A DNA stretch of 64,000 bases. Origin: JAJYIW01 sp963781665. GTDB lineage: Bacteria; Chloroflexota; Anaerolineae; Anaerolineales; Anaerolineaceae. The translations under genes were made by a program, and so were the position numbers. Location of the stretch: assembly GCA_963781665.1 (NCBI GenBank), contig CAWAGA010000002.1, positions 3,286,001 through 3,350,000 on the forward strand. Reading direction: 5' to 3'. Under the pieces are notes generated by a model. The model did no database searches. It saw only the letters and a program-made list of their open reading frames with translations, and was not told the origin of the DNA. Below are positions 17,626 to 26,291 of the stretch, in pieces (position 1 is the first letter of the stretch; every line of letters begins with the position of its first letter).

Positions 17626-18432
17626 TAGTCCATCCTCCTAGCAAAGCACAGATTATTTATGGGTTGGGGGTACAGTTTTCTTTTTGAGATTGGCCACATA
17701 TTCAGTAACATGCGTATCGATTTCCTTTTGCGCCAGAACTCAGAATTATAAAGATGCGCCGGATTTTTTGCTTCAAATCATTTTATTCGACAGGAGCTAT
17801 CTACGTCCCTTATACACCCTATTAAATATCTATAAAAAAATGTCCTATACTTGACTTGATTACAGCCCACTTTTTGCCTCGAGCAGAATTAAAAGAGACA
17901 AGGATAGGCAGGTCTTCATTCAAAAAATATCGAGCAAAGCCAAGCCCAAGCGAAACAAACACTAATCACTCCGATCCGGTCGGTGGATGACTATGACCCA
18001 ATCCTTGGGTACAGCTATCAGGCCCAAATAGACGATCTACGAATAGGCCAGGCAAGCCGCAATCATCAGTGTGCTCAGTCGTTCCGGGTCGGCCAGGTGA
18101 CCATAAATCAAACTGATCATCAGGGTGAAACACTCTTGCCCATTTTACTGCCATCCTTGACAAAGACCAACTCGCGAATTTGGGCAATTGGGCAATTAAC
18201 AACATTTGCCTTGCATAATCCCGCTCACCAGTACAGCCAACGTCATCAACATGCGAGCTTTATTCCCTTTGGGCTCTCGCGGATACAATTGTTGCTTAGC
18301 CATTCTGATGGCACGATATACTCGACGATTGTCACTCATGGGTTCATTCCTGTTCTTCTCTGGCAGGAAAAAACCTGGGGTCCCCACTTGGCGATCGTCA
18401 TTTATTCAAGTATCAGGTATTCAATTAATAAC
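17626..18432. other. Gene-poor region holding fossil B
   Basis: Apart from the transposase fossil at 17830-18339, this stretch contains no credible gene. Bases 17626-17829 are AT-rich and include the upstream region of the metallopeptidase gene; no clear promoter boxes were found. Confidence 0.5.
17830..18339 (-). pseudogene. Degraded IS4-type transposase with internal deletion (fossil B)
   Basis: The (-) strand has an intact transposase N-terminus at ATG 18339 (MSDNRRVYRAIRMAKQQLYP ... LVSGIMQGKCC), a stop, and then almost directly the C-terminal block GHLADPERLSTLMIAACLAY, followed by S-stop-IVYLG and DWVIVIHRPDRSD-stop. It ends, after a frame change, with FLNEDLP. Fossil A has the same block (LMIAACLAYLWIVYLS), so both belong to one family, but they differ at many positions and are not recent copies of each other. 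The middle of the gene, which holds the first two catalytic Asp residues, is missing. Confidence 0.72.
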
Positions 18433-18466
18433 AAACTCCCCGGAGGTCGATCCCTCCGGGGAGTTT
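18433..18466 (-). terminator. Terminator of the multicopper oxidase gene
   Basis: 14-bp perfect GC-rich stem (18433-18446 with 18453-18466) and a 6-base loop. On the (-) strand it follows the stop at 18491 by 24 bases and is followed by TTTGTTATT. It could also act on (+) transcripts. Confidence 0.85.
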
Positions 18467-18490
18467 TTCGTGAAGGGTCCAGGGTTCCGT

Positions 18491-21400
18491 TTAGTGGAAG
18501 ATGCCTGGCAAGAAAGTATGGTAGGTGCTGGGGCCGGAAACGAGACCCAGGCGGTTGGAAGTGAAATCTGCGAAGTACATTTGAGCAGATGATCCAGACT
18601 CCACACCACGGGAAATCCCGAGCAGGACTGTATCGAGGAAAGCATTGGAGTCGCCGGCTACTGTCCCGACGAGTTTGTCGTCGACGTACAGGCTGAAGTT
18701 GGGGGTATCACCTGAGTTCCAGACCACTTCAATACGGTGAGGTGTGCTGTCGAGGGTGATCGGGTTGGTCTGGACTAAATCTCCAGCTAACATGACCCAT
18801 GCGCTGAGTTGACCTGTGTTGGGATCGTCACCCGCGTACTGCACACCAAAGATAGGTTGTCCAGCCTGGTCTAGACCGGTAAAGATTGTGGCGCTGCTGT
18901 CGTCGACCAGGTTAGGTTTATTAGGATTGAAATAGAAGCTGGCACCGTAGGACGATTCCATATCTGGGGAGGCGTCGATCAGATAGGCCACTAACGGCGG
19001 TTCGGCAGCATTCAGACCCATTACATTGGCGAGCGCCAATGTGGGTCCGATGATGGTGGCTGCCCCTGCGGTCGCGCTGGGTCCCATGGCTGCCGATTGA
19101 AGGACAACCACATTGCCGACGACTGCTGTCCAGGAAGTAAGGCCATCCATGAAACTGCTGGAGAAGATGAAGGGTGTTGCAGTGCCGGTGTGCGTATTGA
19201 TCATAACCCCGTCAGATGGTAAAGAATTGACCGATTGGTTCGGATATCCGACAGTCGGAGCTGCGTAGGTCTGGGTATAGCCCACCAGGTTGTTGGCGAT
19301 CACCTGGTAGAAGTAAGTGGTGTTTTTCTTGGCGTTAGTGTCTGTGTAAGTTGCTGAAGCGCCAATGACAATTGTGCCTGGGACGACAGCCAGGGTGGTC
19401 CATGGGCCGGTTTGCGCATTTGCTCTCTGAACGGTGAAACTGGTTGCGTTCACTGCATCATTCGTCCAGGTCAACATTACATTGCTCTTAACCAATGTAG
19501 CCGACAGGCCGGTTGGTCTGAGGGGCGCTACCATGAAGACCATCCTGCGCATGAAATCCATTTCTTCATGGCTCAGCAGGTGGCAGTGCCAGACGTATTC
19601 CCAGCCAAAATTCACCTTGGCGTTGGTGACTGCTGCCGGTTGGCCGGTTGGATCGACGTTAAACCACTGAGTTCCTGTAACCCCATCGGGCATAGAAATG
19701 TCCAACGAGTGGATGCTGTTGGGGAGCTGGAACGGCAGCTCTGGCAAGCCGGGTCTTAAGGCGACGATACAGTCCTCAAGCGGGTTCATGCGGATAGTTT
19801 CCTTCCACCCGATTTCGTTGGGTTCCGGCGGCTTGACCTGTCCATCCCAGCCTACCCGGTTGATCAACTGCCAGTTGAGCAGGTGGATGTGAACGGCGTG
19901 GGTATCAACGCCATTGTGGGTGATCTTCCAGATCTGGGTGCCATCACCGGTGGATCCGACCGGGGTTGAAATCACCGATGGGCCGAAGAGCTCGGTCGGG
20001 GGATCGACAAACCCGTAAGGGATCGTCGTCTGGTTGTTGTTGTTGGTGAAAGGAACTTCTACTCCCAGGGTTGCATTCATGCGTCCATAATCTAATTCGA
20101 AGAGTTCCTGAATGGCTTTCGGGTATAGATCGAGAGTCTTTACCAGAAGGGTTGCAGTTGCGGTCGCTGGCGTGGTCGGGCTGCCCCCACCAGAGAAGCT
20201 CACGGCAGGTGCTGCGGTATAGCCGGTTCCAGGGTCGGTTAATGTAACCCCAGATACATAGCCGGGTAAGTAAGTTGCGGTCGCGTTCGCACCCGTTCCT
20301 CCTCCACCGGTGATGGTTACACCTGGAGCTACAGTGTAACCTGCGCCAGGGTTCGTGATTGTTATGTTTCCGACCCCGTGTGTAAGGACAGCGGTTGCCC
20401 TTGCATTTCTACCTCCCCCACCTGAGAAGGAGACTGAAGGGGTGGATGTATAGCCATAACCACCGTAGTTGGGTGCGACTAATGTGATTTGAGTCACTCT
20501 CCCACTCGCGACGGTGGCCAGGGCTGTTGCGCGCAGGCCGCCAATCGGCGGTGCCGCGATGGTAACCGTTGGAGCTGAGGTGTAGCCGGTACCGCCATTG
20601 GTGATGGTGAAACTGGCAACAATCCCGGTCAGTTGAGCTGAAGCTGTCGCTGTGGTTGTAGGAGTGCCACCACCGGTGATACCAACGGTAGGAGGTGTGG
20701 TGTATCCGCTGCCCATCGCGCTTAACAAAATCCCATTGACAGTAGCGCCAGCAAAAGTGGCTGTTGCTGTTGCTTGTGTGCCGCTGGCAGGTGCTGCAAT
20801 TGTGATCGTGGGTGCAGAAGCGTAATTTGTGCCGGAGGAGGTCAGCAGCACACTCCCAATCTGGCCGTTTTGTAGTGTCGTCGAGGTGTCCTGGATGCGG
20901 ATGTAGTTATCAACCGGATAATTTTCGCCAAATGCCGTGTTATATACTGCATTTGGCAGGATGGGCCTGGCCTGGACCTGAGCATAAGCGCCTGGAAGGG
21001 CAGCCTCCAAGGCAGACAGGTTGAAAGCAGTTGCAGATGCCAGGATGGCAGTCGCAGTAGCATTCGCCCCGGTTCCACCGTTGTCGGTGATGGTGACAGC
21101 GGGCGGCACCGTGTATCCAGAGCCGTTATTCGTGAGAGTGATGGTTGTCACCTTCAGGGTTGCAGTTGCTAATGCGGGTGTGGTTGGGGTCCCGCCAGAA
21201 TCGGTGATGGTCACAGCCGGTGCGGTAGTGAAACCTGACCCACCATTCGCAATTTCGACTGCAATCACGCTGATGGTGGCCGAAGCCAGGGCTCCAGCCC
21301 CAGTCCCCGGAGAAGTATCCGTGATGCTGACAACAGGAGAAACGTAACCTGAACCTCCCAGGCCAAGGGTGAGATTAGTAATCACGCCTGCGCCGTCAGT

Positions 21401-24295
21401 TGTTGCTGTAGCGGTTGCGCCTGTTCCGGAACCAACTGCGTCGCTTATCGTTACAACAGGACTTGTGTATCCTGTTCCTCCATTAGTAAGGGTGATGTTG
21501 TCCACCGCACCAGAGGCGTTAGCCACTGCGCCGCTTGCGTCCCCTACAAAAGTGACAACCGGAGAAGTATATCCCGCACCGATCGTATTCACTGTAACCA
21601 CATCGACTGAACCGAAGGTATCAGCGGTCGCCCCACCGGTTCCGCCAATGGTTGTGACGGGTGTGGTATAACCACCACCAGAATTTCCGACGGTGATGCC
21701 ACTCAGCGATGTACCAGAAGCTGGTATACCCCGTACCTGAATTTGCATCATCGTGCGGATGTTGGGTCCGTACCCGGGTTGGGTGGTAGGCGCGCCGCCG
21801 GTCATATTGCCGTTTTCGGATTGGTCGGGATCGCCGGTGTAGTAATCCAGGCGAGGATCAAAAGCTGGCATGGCTGCGGGCGCATCGTTGTAGAGGAGGA
21901 GGGTCTTGCCTGCGAAAGGCGCGAAGTCGAGAATGACATCGGCCCGTTCGGCTGGGCCCAGGTAGAGGCACTTATTAAGCACGTTGAGGACGGTGATGCT
22001 GCGCCGGTTGTAATCGTATCCAACCGGGGTGGGGGGGATGACCGCTACACCGGGTAAAAAGCCGCCTTCGGTGCCGATCTGGTACCATGAAGGACCGCTG
22101 GCGAGCGGGTCGGGCACGCCGCCATCACGGCCATCGGTCGGCCAGTAATCCGGCAAGCCTGCGCCGGGAACAGCCGGGACCATATTAACTTCGCCTGCCC
22201 ATGGATCTGCCAGTGTACCGGGAGCTCCATTAAGCCCATCTAGATTCCACATGGCTGCGCTTGATTTAGCCACGTAGACCTGCAGGTTGAGCGAGCGGTC
22301 GTCGCAGGCATTCAGAATGCGGAAGCGGTAGGCTGTCGGATCGACAACCAGGTACGGATAGGCGGTGCCGTTAAGGATGGGCGTATCCATAAATGCTTCC
22401 ATGGTCATGGAAGGCGTAGGGAAGCCAGGGTTGAACTGATTTTCCCAGGGGGCATTAATCGGATCGTATAATGGGTTTGGCACCTGGTCGTTTTTAATCA
22501 AGCCAGTGTAAGGGGGCCAAAACCACAGGGCATAATCCCAGCGACCGCAGGGGTTGGTGCCGTCAAACGATCCAGGGTTCTGGTTGGTCATGTATACATG
22601 TGGGAACCACAAGTCGCCTTTGTGGGCCGTTGGCGCAGTCGTTCCCCAACCCCAGGTAGGGTCTTCGACTGCCAATTGATTGTTATCAGGAACAAAGGTT
22701 TTATCCTGGATGACCAATGGAATCTCGTTACTGGGTATGATGCCGTTTGTGACCAGGCCTTGTTCGGCTGGATCCTGGACCAGGTAACCAGCTGCGTACC
22801 CGGCATAGACGTTCAGACGGGTGATGCCGTAGGCATGGTCGTGATAAAACATCAAACGAGCGCTTTGCTGGTTGGTGTAGTAGTAGGTCATCGAACCGGG
22901 ACCGGGATCGTTGGTAACTCCCGCTGGTGGGTTCAGAGGATCCGCTGGAAAAGTCAGTGCATATCCGTTTGTAGAATCGAAGAACATATCAGGCACATTG
23001 GCGTAAGCTTCCCCTCTGGGATGGGTGGTAGGTTCGCCAGCTGGCGTGAACCATTGGTTGGGGGTGCCGTCGCTAATCCAGGGAGTCACACCACCGTGCA
23101 AATGGACGATCGTGCGGTTATCGGAGAAAGGCATCATATCGGGGCCATCCCCCGCGCCCATCACGGACCGGTCTACCGGAAGGAAGTGCTGGAAATTAGG
23201 GCCTGTGGAAAGGTAATTGGTGAATTTTATGCGCACCGGATGGTTCATGTCTGCGATCATTAGAGGACCCATATAATGAGGTTTATCAACCGCATATACC
23301 TGGGCATTGTTCCTGTCCAGGATTGGGCTACCATCTGGATAAGTCAGAGCATAACTTCCGGATACGACGGATGTAGCCAATTGAACATAACCCATCAATC
23401 GGGTAGGGGGGAGGTCAGAGTGCATCTGCTCTTCGTATTCGACTTCTGCCATCTCGTAATAGTCTGCATCCGCGAAGGTGGATGTGTCTGGTACGGCTAT
23501 CGGCATGTACTGTCCCAGGTTGGTCGGTGCAGCGCTGCCAGCCAGGGGCAGCCCGTCGACGAACTTCCTCATTCCCGAGTAACCGCTTCCTCCATTGATG
23601 ACAGAAATGCCGGTCAGGCCGTTCAGAATGGGTAGAGCAGCCGCGCCGTTGCCATTTCCACCGGAAATAACGATCGACGCGCTGGATGTGTAATTGCTTC
23701 CGCCATTACCCAACGTGATGCCAGTCACCACGCCGTTGGTGACTGTAGCAGTTGCGGTTGCGCCCGAACCACCAGGAACCACATCCTGGAAGGTGACGGT
23801 GGGCGCGGCGGTATAACCAACGCCTCCGGCAGTCAGCAATACCCCGGTAATCGTTCCGGCGGCTGCAGTTGTTGCCGAAGCAGTTGCGCCAGAGCCATCA
23901 TAGGCAGTGATAGCGACCGACGCAGTCGTGTATCCTGAACCGGGGTTGGTCAGCACGATCGACGCGATGGAACCGGCAACCACAGAAGCAACCGCAGTTG
24001 CGCCAACCCCGTCCCCGGTGATCTGGACGATGGGCGGCAGTGGGCTGTTGGCAAAATTAGGGGTGATGCCGAAATAATCGGGAATTCCACCCGGATCCAT
24101 GGTCGCGACTCCATTAAGTCCAGCACCCTGGCGATTGCCAAATAGCTGTTGAGCTGCGGCAGCCCGGTCAGCCGGAGTAGGTCGTCCTTTATAGTTCAAT
24201 CCTTCTGCTTTTGCCGGGTTGATCTTGGCAAACCGTAATGCGGTTAACGCCATCCCGGAGACCATTGTAGTTTTTAAGAACTTGCGTCTATTCAT
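18491..24295 (-). CDS. Giant Tat-exported multicopper oxidase with inserted beta-repeat arrays, FN3 and LamG-like C-terminus
   Basis: 1934 aa from ATG 24295 (MNRRKFLKTTMVSGMALTALRF), preceded by GGAG; the upstream GTG lacks spacing. NRRKFLK is a twin-arginine signal. All four copper-ligand motifs are present: HLHGG (from residue 398), YHDHAYG (H485), THAVHIH (from H1466) and HCHLLSHEEMDFM (from H1570). At the type 1 axial position Phe1581 replaces the common Met. Gly/Ser/Thr-rich repeats (GGSGYTxxPxVTI ... GTGATATAT) form three arrays: about residues 88-240, 861-1087 and 1150-1387. The segment between arrays 2 and 3 (LEAALPGAYAQVQA, YNTAFGENYPVDNYI) is normal oxidase sequence, so the repeats are loop insertions. 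The C-terminus has an FN3-like domain (about 1590-1680) and a LamG-like jelly roll (about 1715-1925). It is probably a cell-surface laccase or metal oxidase. Confidence 0.88.
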   Translation of the reverse strand: MNRRKFLKTTMVSGMALTALRFAKINPAKAEGLNYKGRPTPADRAAAAQQLFGNRQGAGLNGVATMDPGGIPDYFGITPNFANSPLPPIVQITGDGVGATAVASVVAGSIASIVLTNPGSGYTTASVAITAYDGSGATASATTAAAGTITGVLLTAGGVGYTAAPTVTFQDVVPGGSGATATATVTNGVVTGITLGNGGSNYTSSASIVISGGNGNGAAALPILNGLTGISVINGGSGYSGMRKFVDGLPLAGSAAPTNLGQYMPIAVPDTSTFADADYYEMAEVEYEEQMHSDLPPTRLMGYVQLATSVVSGSYALTYPDGSPILDRNNAQVYAVDKPHYMGPLMIADMNHPVRIKFTNYLSTGPNFQHFLPVDRSVMGAGDGPDMMPFSDNRTIVHLHGGVTPWISDGTPNQWFTPAGEPTTHPRGEAYANVPDMFFDSTNGYALTFPADPLNPPAGVTNDPGPGSMTYYYTNQQSARLMFYHDHAYGITRLNVYAGYAAGYLVQDPAEQGLVTNGIIPSNEIPLVIQDKTFVPDNNQLAVEDPTWGWGTTAPTAHKGDLWFPHVYMTNQNPGSFDGTNPCGRWDYALWFWPPYTGLIKNDQVPNPLYDPINAPWENQFNPGFPTPSMTMEAFMDTPILNGTAYPYLVVDPTAYRFRILNACDDRSLNLQVYVAKSSAAMWNLDGLNGAPGTLADPWAGEVNMVPAVPGAGLPDYWPTDGRDGGVPDPLASGPSWYQIGTEGGFLPGVAVIPPTPVGYDYNRRSITVLNVLNKCLYLGPAERADVILDFAPFAGKTLLLYNDAPAAMPAFDPRLDYYTGDPDQSENGNMTGGAPTTQPGYGPNIRTMMQIQVRGIPASGTSLSGITVGNSGGGYTTPVTTIGGTGGATADTFGSVDVVTVNTIGAGYTSPVVTFVGDASGAVANASGAVDNITLTNGGTGYTSPVVTISDAVGSGTGATATATTDGAGVITNLTLGLGGSGYVSPVVSITDTSPGTGAGALASATISVIAVEIANGGSGFTTAPAVTITDSGGTPTTPALATATLKVTTITLTNNGSGYTVPPAVTITDNGGTGANATATAILASATAFNLSALEAALPGAYAQVQARPILPNAVYNTAFGENYPVDNYIRIQDTSTTLQNGQIGSVLLTSSGTNYASAPTITIAAPASGTQATATATFAGATVNGILLSAMGSGYTTPPTVGITGGGTPTTTATASAQLTGIVASFTITNGGTGYTSAPTVTIAAPPIGGLRATALATVASGRVTQITLVAPNYGGYGYTSTPSVSFSGGGGRNARATAVLTHGVGNITITNPGAGYTVAPGVTITGGGGTGANATATYLPGYVSGVTLTDPGTGYTAAPAVSFSGGGSPTTPATATATLLVKTLDLYPKAIQELFELDYGRMNATLGVEVPFTNNNNQTTIPYGFVDPPTELFGPSVISTPVGSTGDGTQIWKITHNGVDTHAVHIHLLNWQLINRVGWDGQVKPPEPNEIGWKETIRMNPLEDCIVALRPGLPELPFQLPNSIHSLDISMPDGVTGTQWFNVDPTGQPAAVTNAKVNFGWEYVWHCHLLSHEEMDFMRRMVFMVAPLRPTGLSATLVKSNVMLTWTNDAVNATSFTVQRANAQTGPWTTLAVVPGTIVIGASATYTDTNAKKNTTYFYQVIANNLVGYTQTYAAPTVGYPNQSVNSLPSDGVMINTHTGTATPFIFSSSFMDGLTSWTAVVGNVVVLQSAAMGPSATAGAATIIGPTLALANVMGLNAAEPPLVAYLIDASPDMESSYGASFYFNPNKPNLVDDSSATIFTGLDQAGQPIFGVQYAGDDPNTGQLSAWVMLAGDLVQTNPITLDSTPHRIEVVWNSGDTPNFSLYVDDKLVGTVAGDSNAFLDTVLLGISRGVESGSSAQMYFADFTSNRLGLVSGPSTYHTFLPGIFH
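20135..20840 (-). repeat. Coding beta-repeat array 3 in the multicopper oxidase
   Basis: Degenerate in-frame units of about 30-50 residues built on GTGYT-x-APTVTI followed by ATATA. At DNA level this gives recurring (+) strand GGTGTAGCCGGT-like and GTTGCAGTTGCG-like words. It lies between the second and third cupredoxin regions. Confidence 0.8.
21036..21715 (-). repeat. Coding beta-repeat array 2 in the multicopper oxidase
   Basis: About five to six degenerate units (GGGYTTPVTTI, GAGYTSPVVTF, GTGYTSPVVTI, GSGYVSPVVSI, GSGFTTAPAVTI, GSGYTVPPAVTI), inserted before the LEAALPGAYAQ segment of the oxidase core. Confidence 0.82.
23578..24034 (-). repeat. Coding beta-repeat array 1 in the multicopper oxidase
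   Basis: About four units near the mature N-terminus (GSGYTTASVAI, GVGYTAAPTVTF, GSNYTSSASIVI, GSGYSGMRKF), separated by GATATAT-like stretches. Confidence 0.8.
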
Positions 24296-24649
24296 TGTTT
24301 GCACTCCGATAAAAAAAATTAGTCAATTAATAATTCTTGCCCGGCTCAATTAATGAATTAAGCCAGACTTCGGGGAACTGCGGATTCTAGATGACTGTCC
24401 ACCTCCTATATCTCCTAGTATTTTTCAGAATTAATGATGTTTTCATTTTTGGGTATTTTAAAAACAGGAATGAATATTCCCTCCAGTAAAGGACAGAACC
24501 AAATTCTTAAATAAACATAAAAATTGGGATTAAATGCATTCCCACACGGATAAGCGGACTCTTCTAATCCATTTTAGAGGATTATCGAGACAGTGCCATT
24601 TGAATTAATTTGTATTAATAAACGCTCACTTATGAGTCCTATAACCCTT
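24296..24649. other. Divergent intergenic region
   Basis: 354 bp between the multicopper oxidase and the GH1 gene. It is AT-rich with no credible ORF. An imperfect inverted repeat, GGCTCAATT ... AATTAAGCC (24347-24368), lies about 50 bp upstream of the oxidase start and could be an operator; nothing else was recognised. Confidence 0.4.
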
Positions 24650-24655
24650 TATAAT
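24650..24655 (+). promoter_or_regulatory. Putative -10 box of the GH1 gene
   Basis: Perfect TATAAT 30 bp before the ATG at 24686; no good -35 box at normal spacing. The Shine-Dalgarno GGAGG follows at 24676-24680. Confidence 0.4.
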
Positions 24656-24685
24656 TAGTGATATTTAATCTCTTGGAGGTATCCT

Positions 24686-26065
24686 ATGCAGTTTCCGGAC
24701 GATTTTAAATGGGGAGCAGCAACGTCTGCGTACCAGGTAGAAGGAGCAGCTTATGAAGATGGTCGCGGTCTTTCGATTTGGGAAATGCTGCACCAGAAGC
24801 CCAATACCTATTGGAGCAATCAAAACGGTGACGTAGCTTGCGATCATTACCACCGTTACAAAGAAGACGTTGCTATGATGAAGGCAATGGGCCTGCAGAT
24901 CTACCGCATGTCGATAGCCTGGCCCCGTGTTCTGCCTGAAGGCCAGGGAAAAGTCAATCAAGCCGGTCTAGATTTTTACGACCACCTGATCGATGAGCTC
25001 CTGGCCGCCGGGATCATCCCTTATGTGACGCTTTTCCATTGGGACTTCCCACTTTCTCTTTACCAACGCGGAGGGTGGCTGAACCGCGACAGCGCTGATT
25101 GGTTTGGAGATTTTGCCTCCCTGATGGTTAAGCGCTTGGGAGATCGCGTGGCCCATTGGATGACGCTTAACGAACCCCATTGTTACCTTGGTCTGGGACA
25201 CCTCGATGGCAAATTTGCTCCAGGCGACCGCATCAGCTTCCCCCAGTTTTTACGGGCGGCTCACCATACACTGCTGGCGCATGGCAAAGGTGTGCAGGCA
25301 ATCCGGGCGTTGAATAAACAGCCCACGATCGTCGGCATGGCTCCTGTCGGTCCGGTAACCATGCCAGCTTCTGCTTCACCCGCAGACATTGAAGCTGCCC
25401 GCCAGTCGATGTTCTCGATAACGTATAAGGGTAGTTGGAACAACACCTGGTGGATGGATCCGGTCTTTTTCGGCCATTACCCTGAAGATGGGTTAACGCT
25501 TTTTGCCGGGGATTTGCCTGAGATTCAAGCAGGCGATATGGAAACGATTAACCAACCGCTCGATTTCTTTGGCTGCAATATCTACAGCGGTCAAACGATC
25601 CGCGCGGGTCAGAATGGTCAACCCGAGCCCGTCGACCTGCCCCAGGGATTTGGAATGGCTGCATCCGGCTTGCCGATTACCCCAGAAGCCCTCTATTGGG
25701 GCCCGCGTTTCTACTTCGAACGTTACGGAAAACCTGTCTTAATTACTGAGAATGGTTACACCTGCCTGGACTGGGTCCACATGGATGGGAAAGTCCATGA
25801 TCTCCAACGTGTTGATTTCCTTCGCCGCCATCTGATCCAACTGCGCCAGGCTGCCCTAGACGGTGTCAAACTACATGGATACTTCCACTGGTCGGTCATG
25901 GATAACTTCGAATGGGTCGAAGGTTATAAAGACCGCTTCGGACTGGTCTATGTCGATTGGGCCACCCAAAAACGCATCTGGAAGGATTCGGCCTATTATT
26001 ACAAGAAAGTGATCGAAACCAACGGCGCATACCTTGATCAAAATCCATCATTCACCGACTTGTAA
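24686..26065 (+). CDS. GH1 family beta-glucosidase
   Basis: 459 aa, the usual length of bacterial family 1 glycoside hydrolases. The N-terminal FPDDFKWGAATSAYQVEGA signature is clear. The acid/base Glu is E163 in TLNEP and the nucleophile is E355 in ITENG; WSVMDNFEW near the C-terminus forms the aglycone/substrate pocket. There is no signal peptide, so it hydrolyses beta-glucosides, or related beta-glycosides, in the cytoplasm. A strong Shine-Dalgarno sits before the ATG. No sugar transporter or regulator adjoins it; the next gene on the strand is an acetyltransferase 226 bp on. The 26107-26131 segment of that gap forms a CCCACAG/CTGTGGG hairpin without a T-run, a weak terminator candidate. 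Confidence 0.97.
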   Translation: MQFPDDFKWGAATSAYQVEGAAYEDGRGLSIWEMLHQKPNTYWSNQNGDVACDHYHRYKEDVAMMKAMGLQIYRMSIAWPRVLPEGQGKVNQAGLDFYDHLIDELLAAGIIPYVTLFHWDFPLSLYQRGGWLNRDSADWFGDFASLMVKRLGDRVAHWMTLNEPHCYLGLGHLDGKFAPGDRISFPQFLRAAHHTLLAHGKGVQAIRALNKQPTIVGMAPVGPVTMPASASPADIEAARQSMFSITYKGSWNNTWWMDPVFFGHYPEDGLTLFAGDLPEIQAGDMETINQPLDFFGCNIYSGQTIRAGQNGQPEPVDLPQGFGMAASGLPITPEALYWGPRFYFERYGKPVLITENGYTCLDWVHMDGKVHDLQRVDFLRRHLIQLRQAALDGVKLHGYFHWSVMDNFEWVEGYKDRFGLVYVDWATQKRIWKDSAYYYKKVIETNGAYLDQNPSFTDL

Positions 26066-26291
26066 ACGAAACGATTAAGGCATAGGCAGGCAGGCCCACC
26101 CTGGTTCCCACAGCTCTTTCATCTCTGTGGGCCAGCCTGTCGGTTATGGCTGCTCCCCACAGATTGGAAAGAAAAAAATCCAAACTTTTGCCGTGTACCT
26201 AAGCTCGCAGCTATAGATTCTGTCCTGTGCTGACCCTCCGTCATTAATGAGAGAACATTTTTTCCAAATTGCATCTTGAAAGAGTATTCGA

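Noticed and set aside
16079..18339. Composite transposon
   Set aside because: The two flanking fossils are diverged from each other and lack visible ends, so a recent composite element is not supported; kept only as a question of old acquisition.
21021..21671. Long (+) strand open frames opposite the multicopper oxidase repeats
   Set aside because: They are the reverse complement of Gly/Thr/Ala-rich repeats with few stop codons. They have no ribosome site, and the (-) frame has all the conserved motifs.
18491..24295. CRISPR or minisatellite in the repeat arrays
   Set aside because: Unit lengths vary, the repeats are degenerate at DNA level and always in frame; they are protein repeats.
26084..26141. 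Terminator after the GH1 gene
   Set aside because: The hairpin is real (CCCACAG/CTGTGGG) but has no T-run, so it was only mentioned with the gene.
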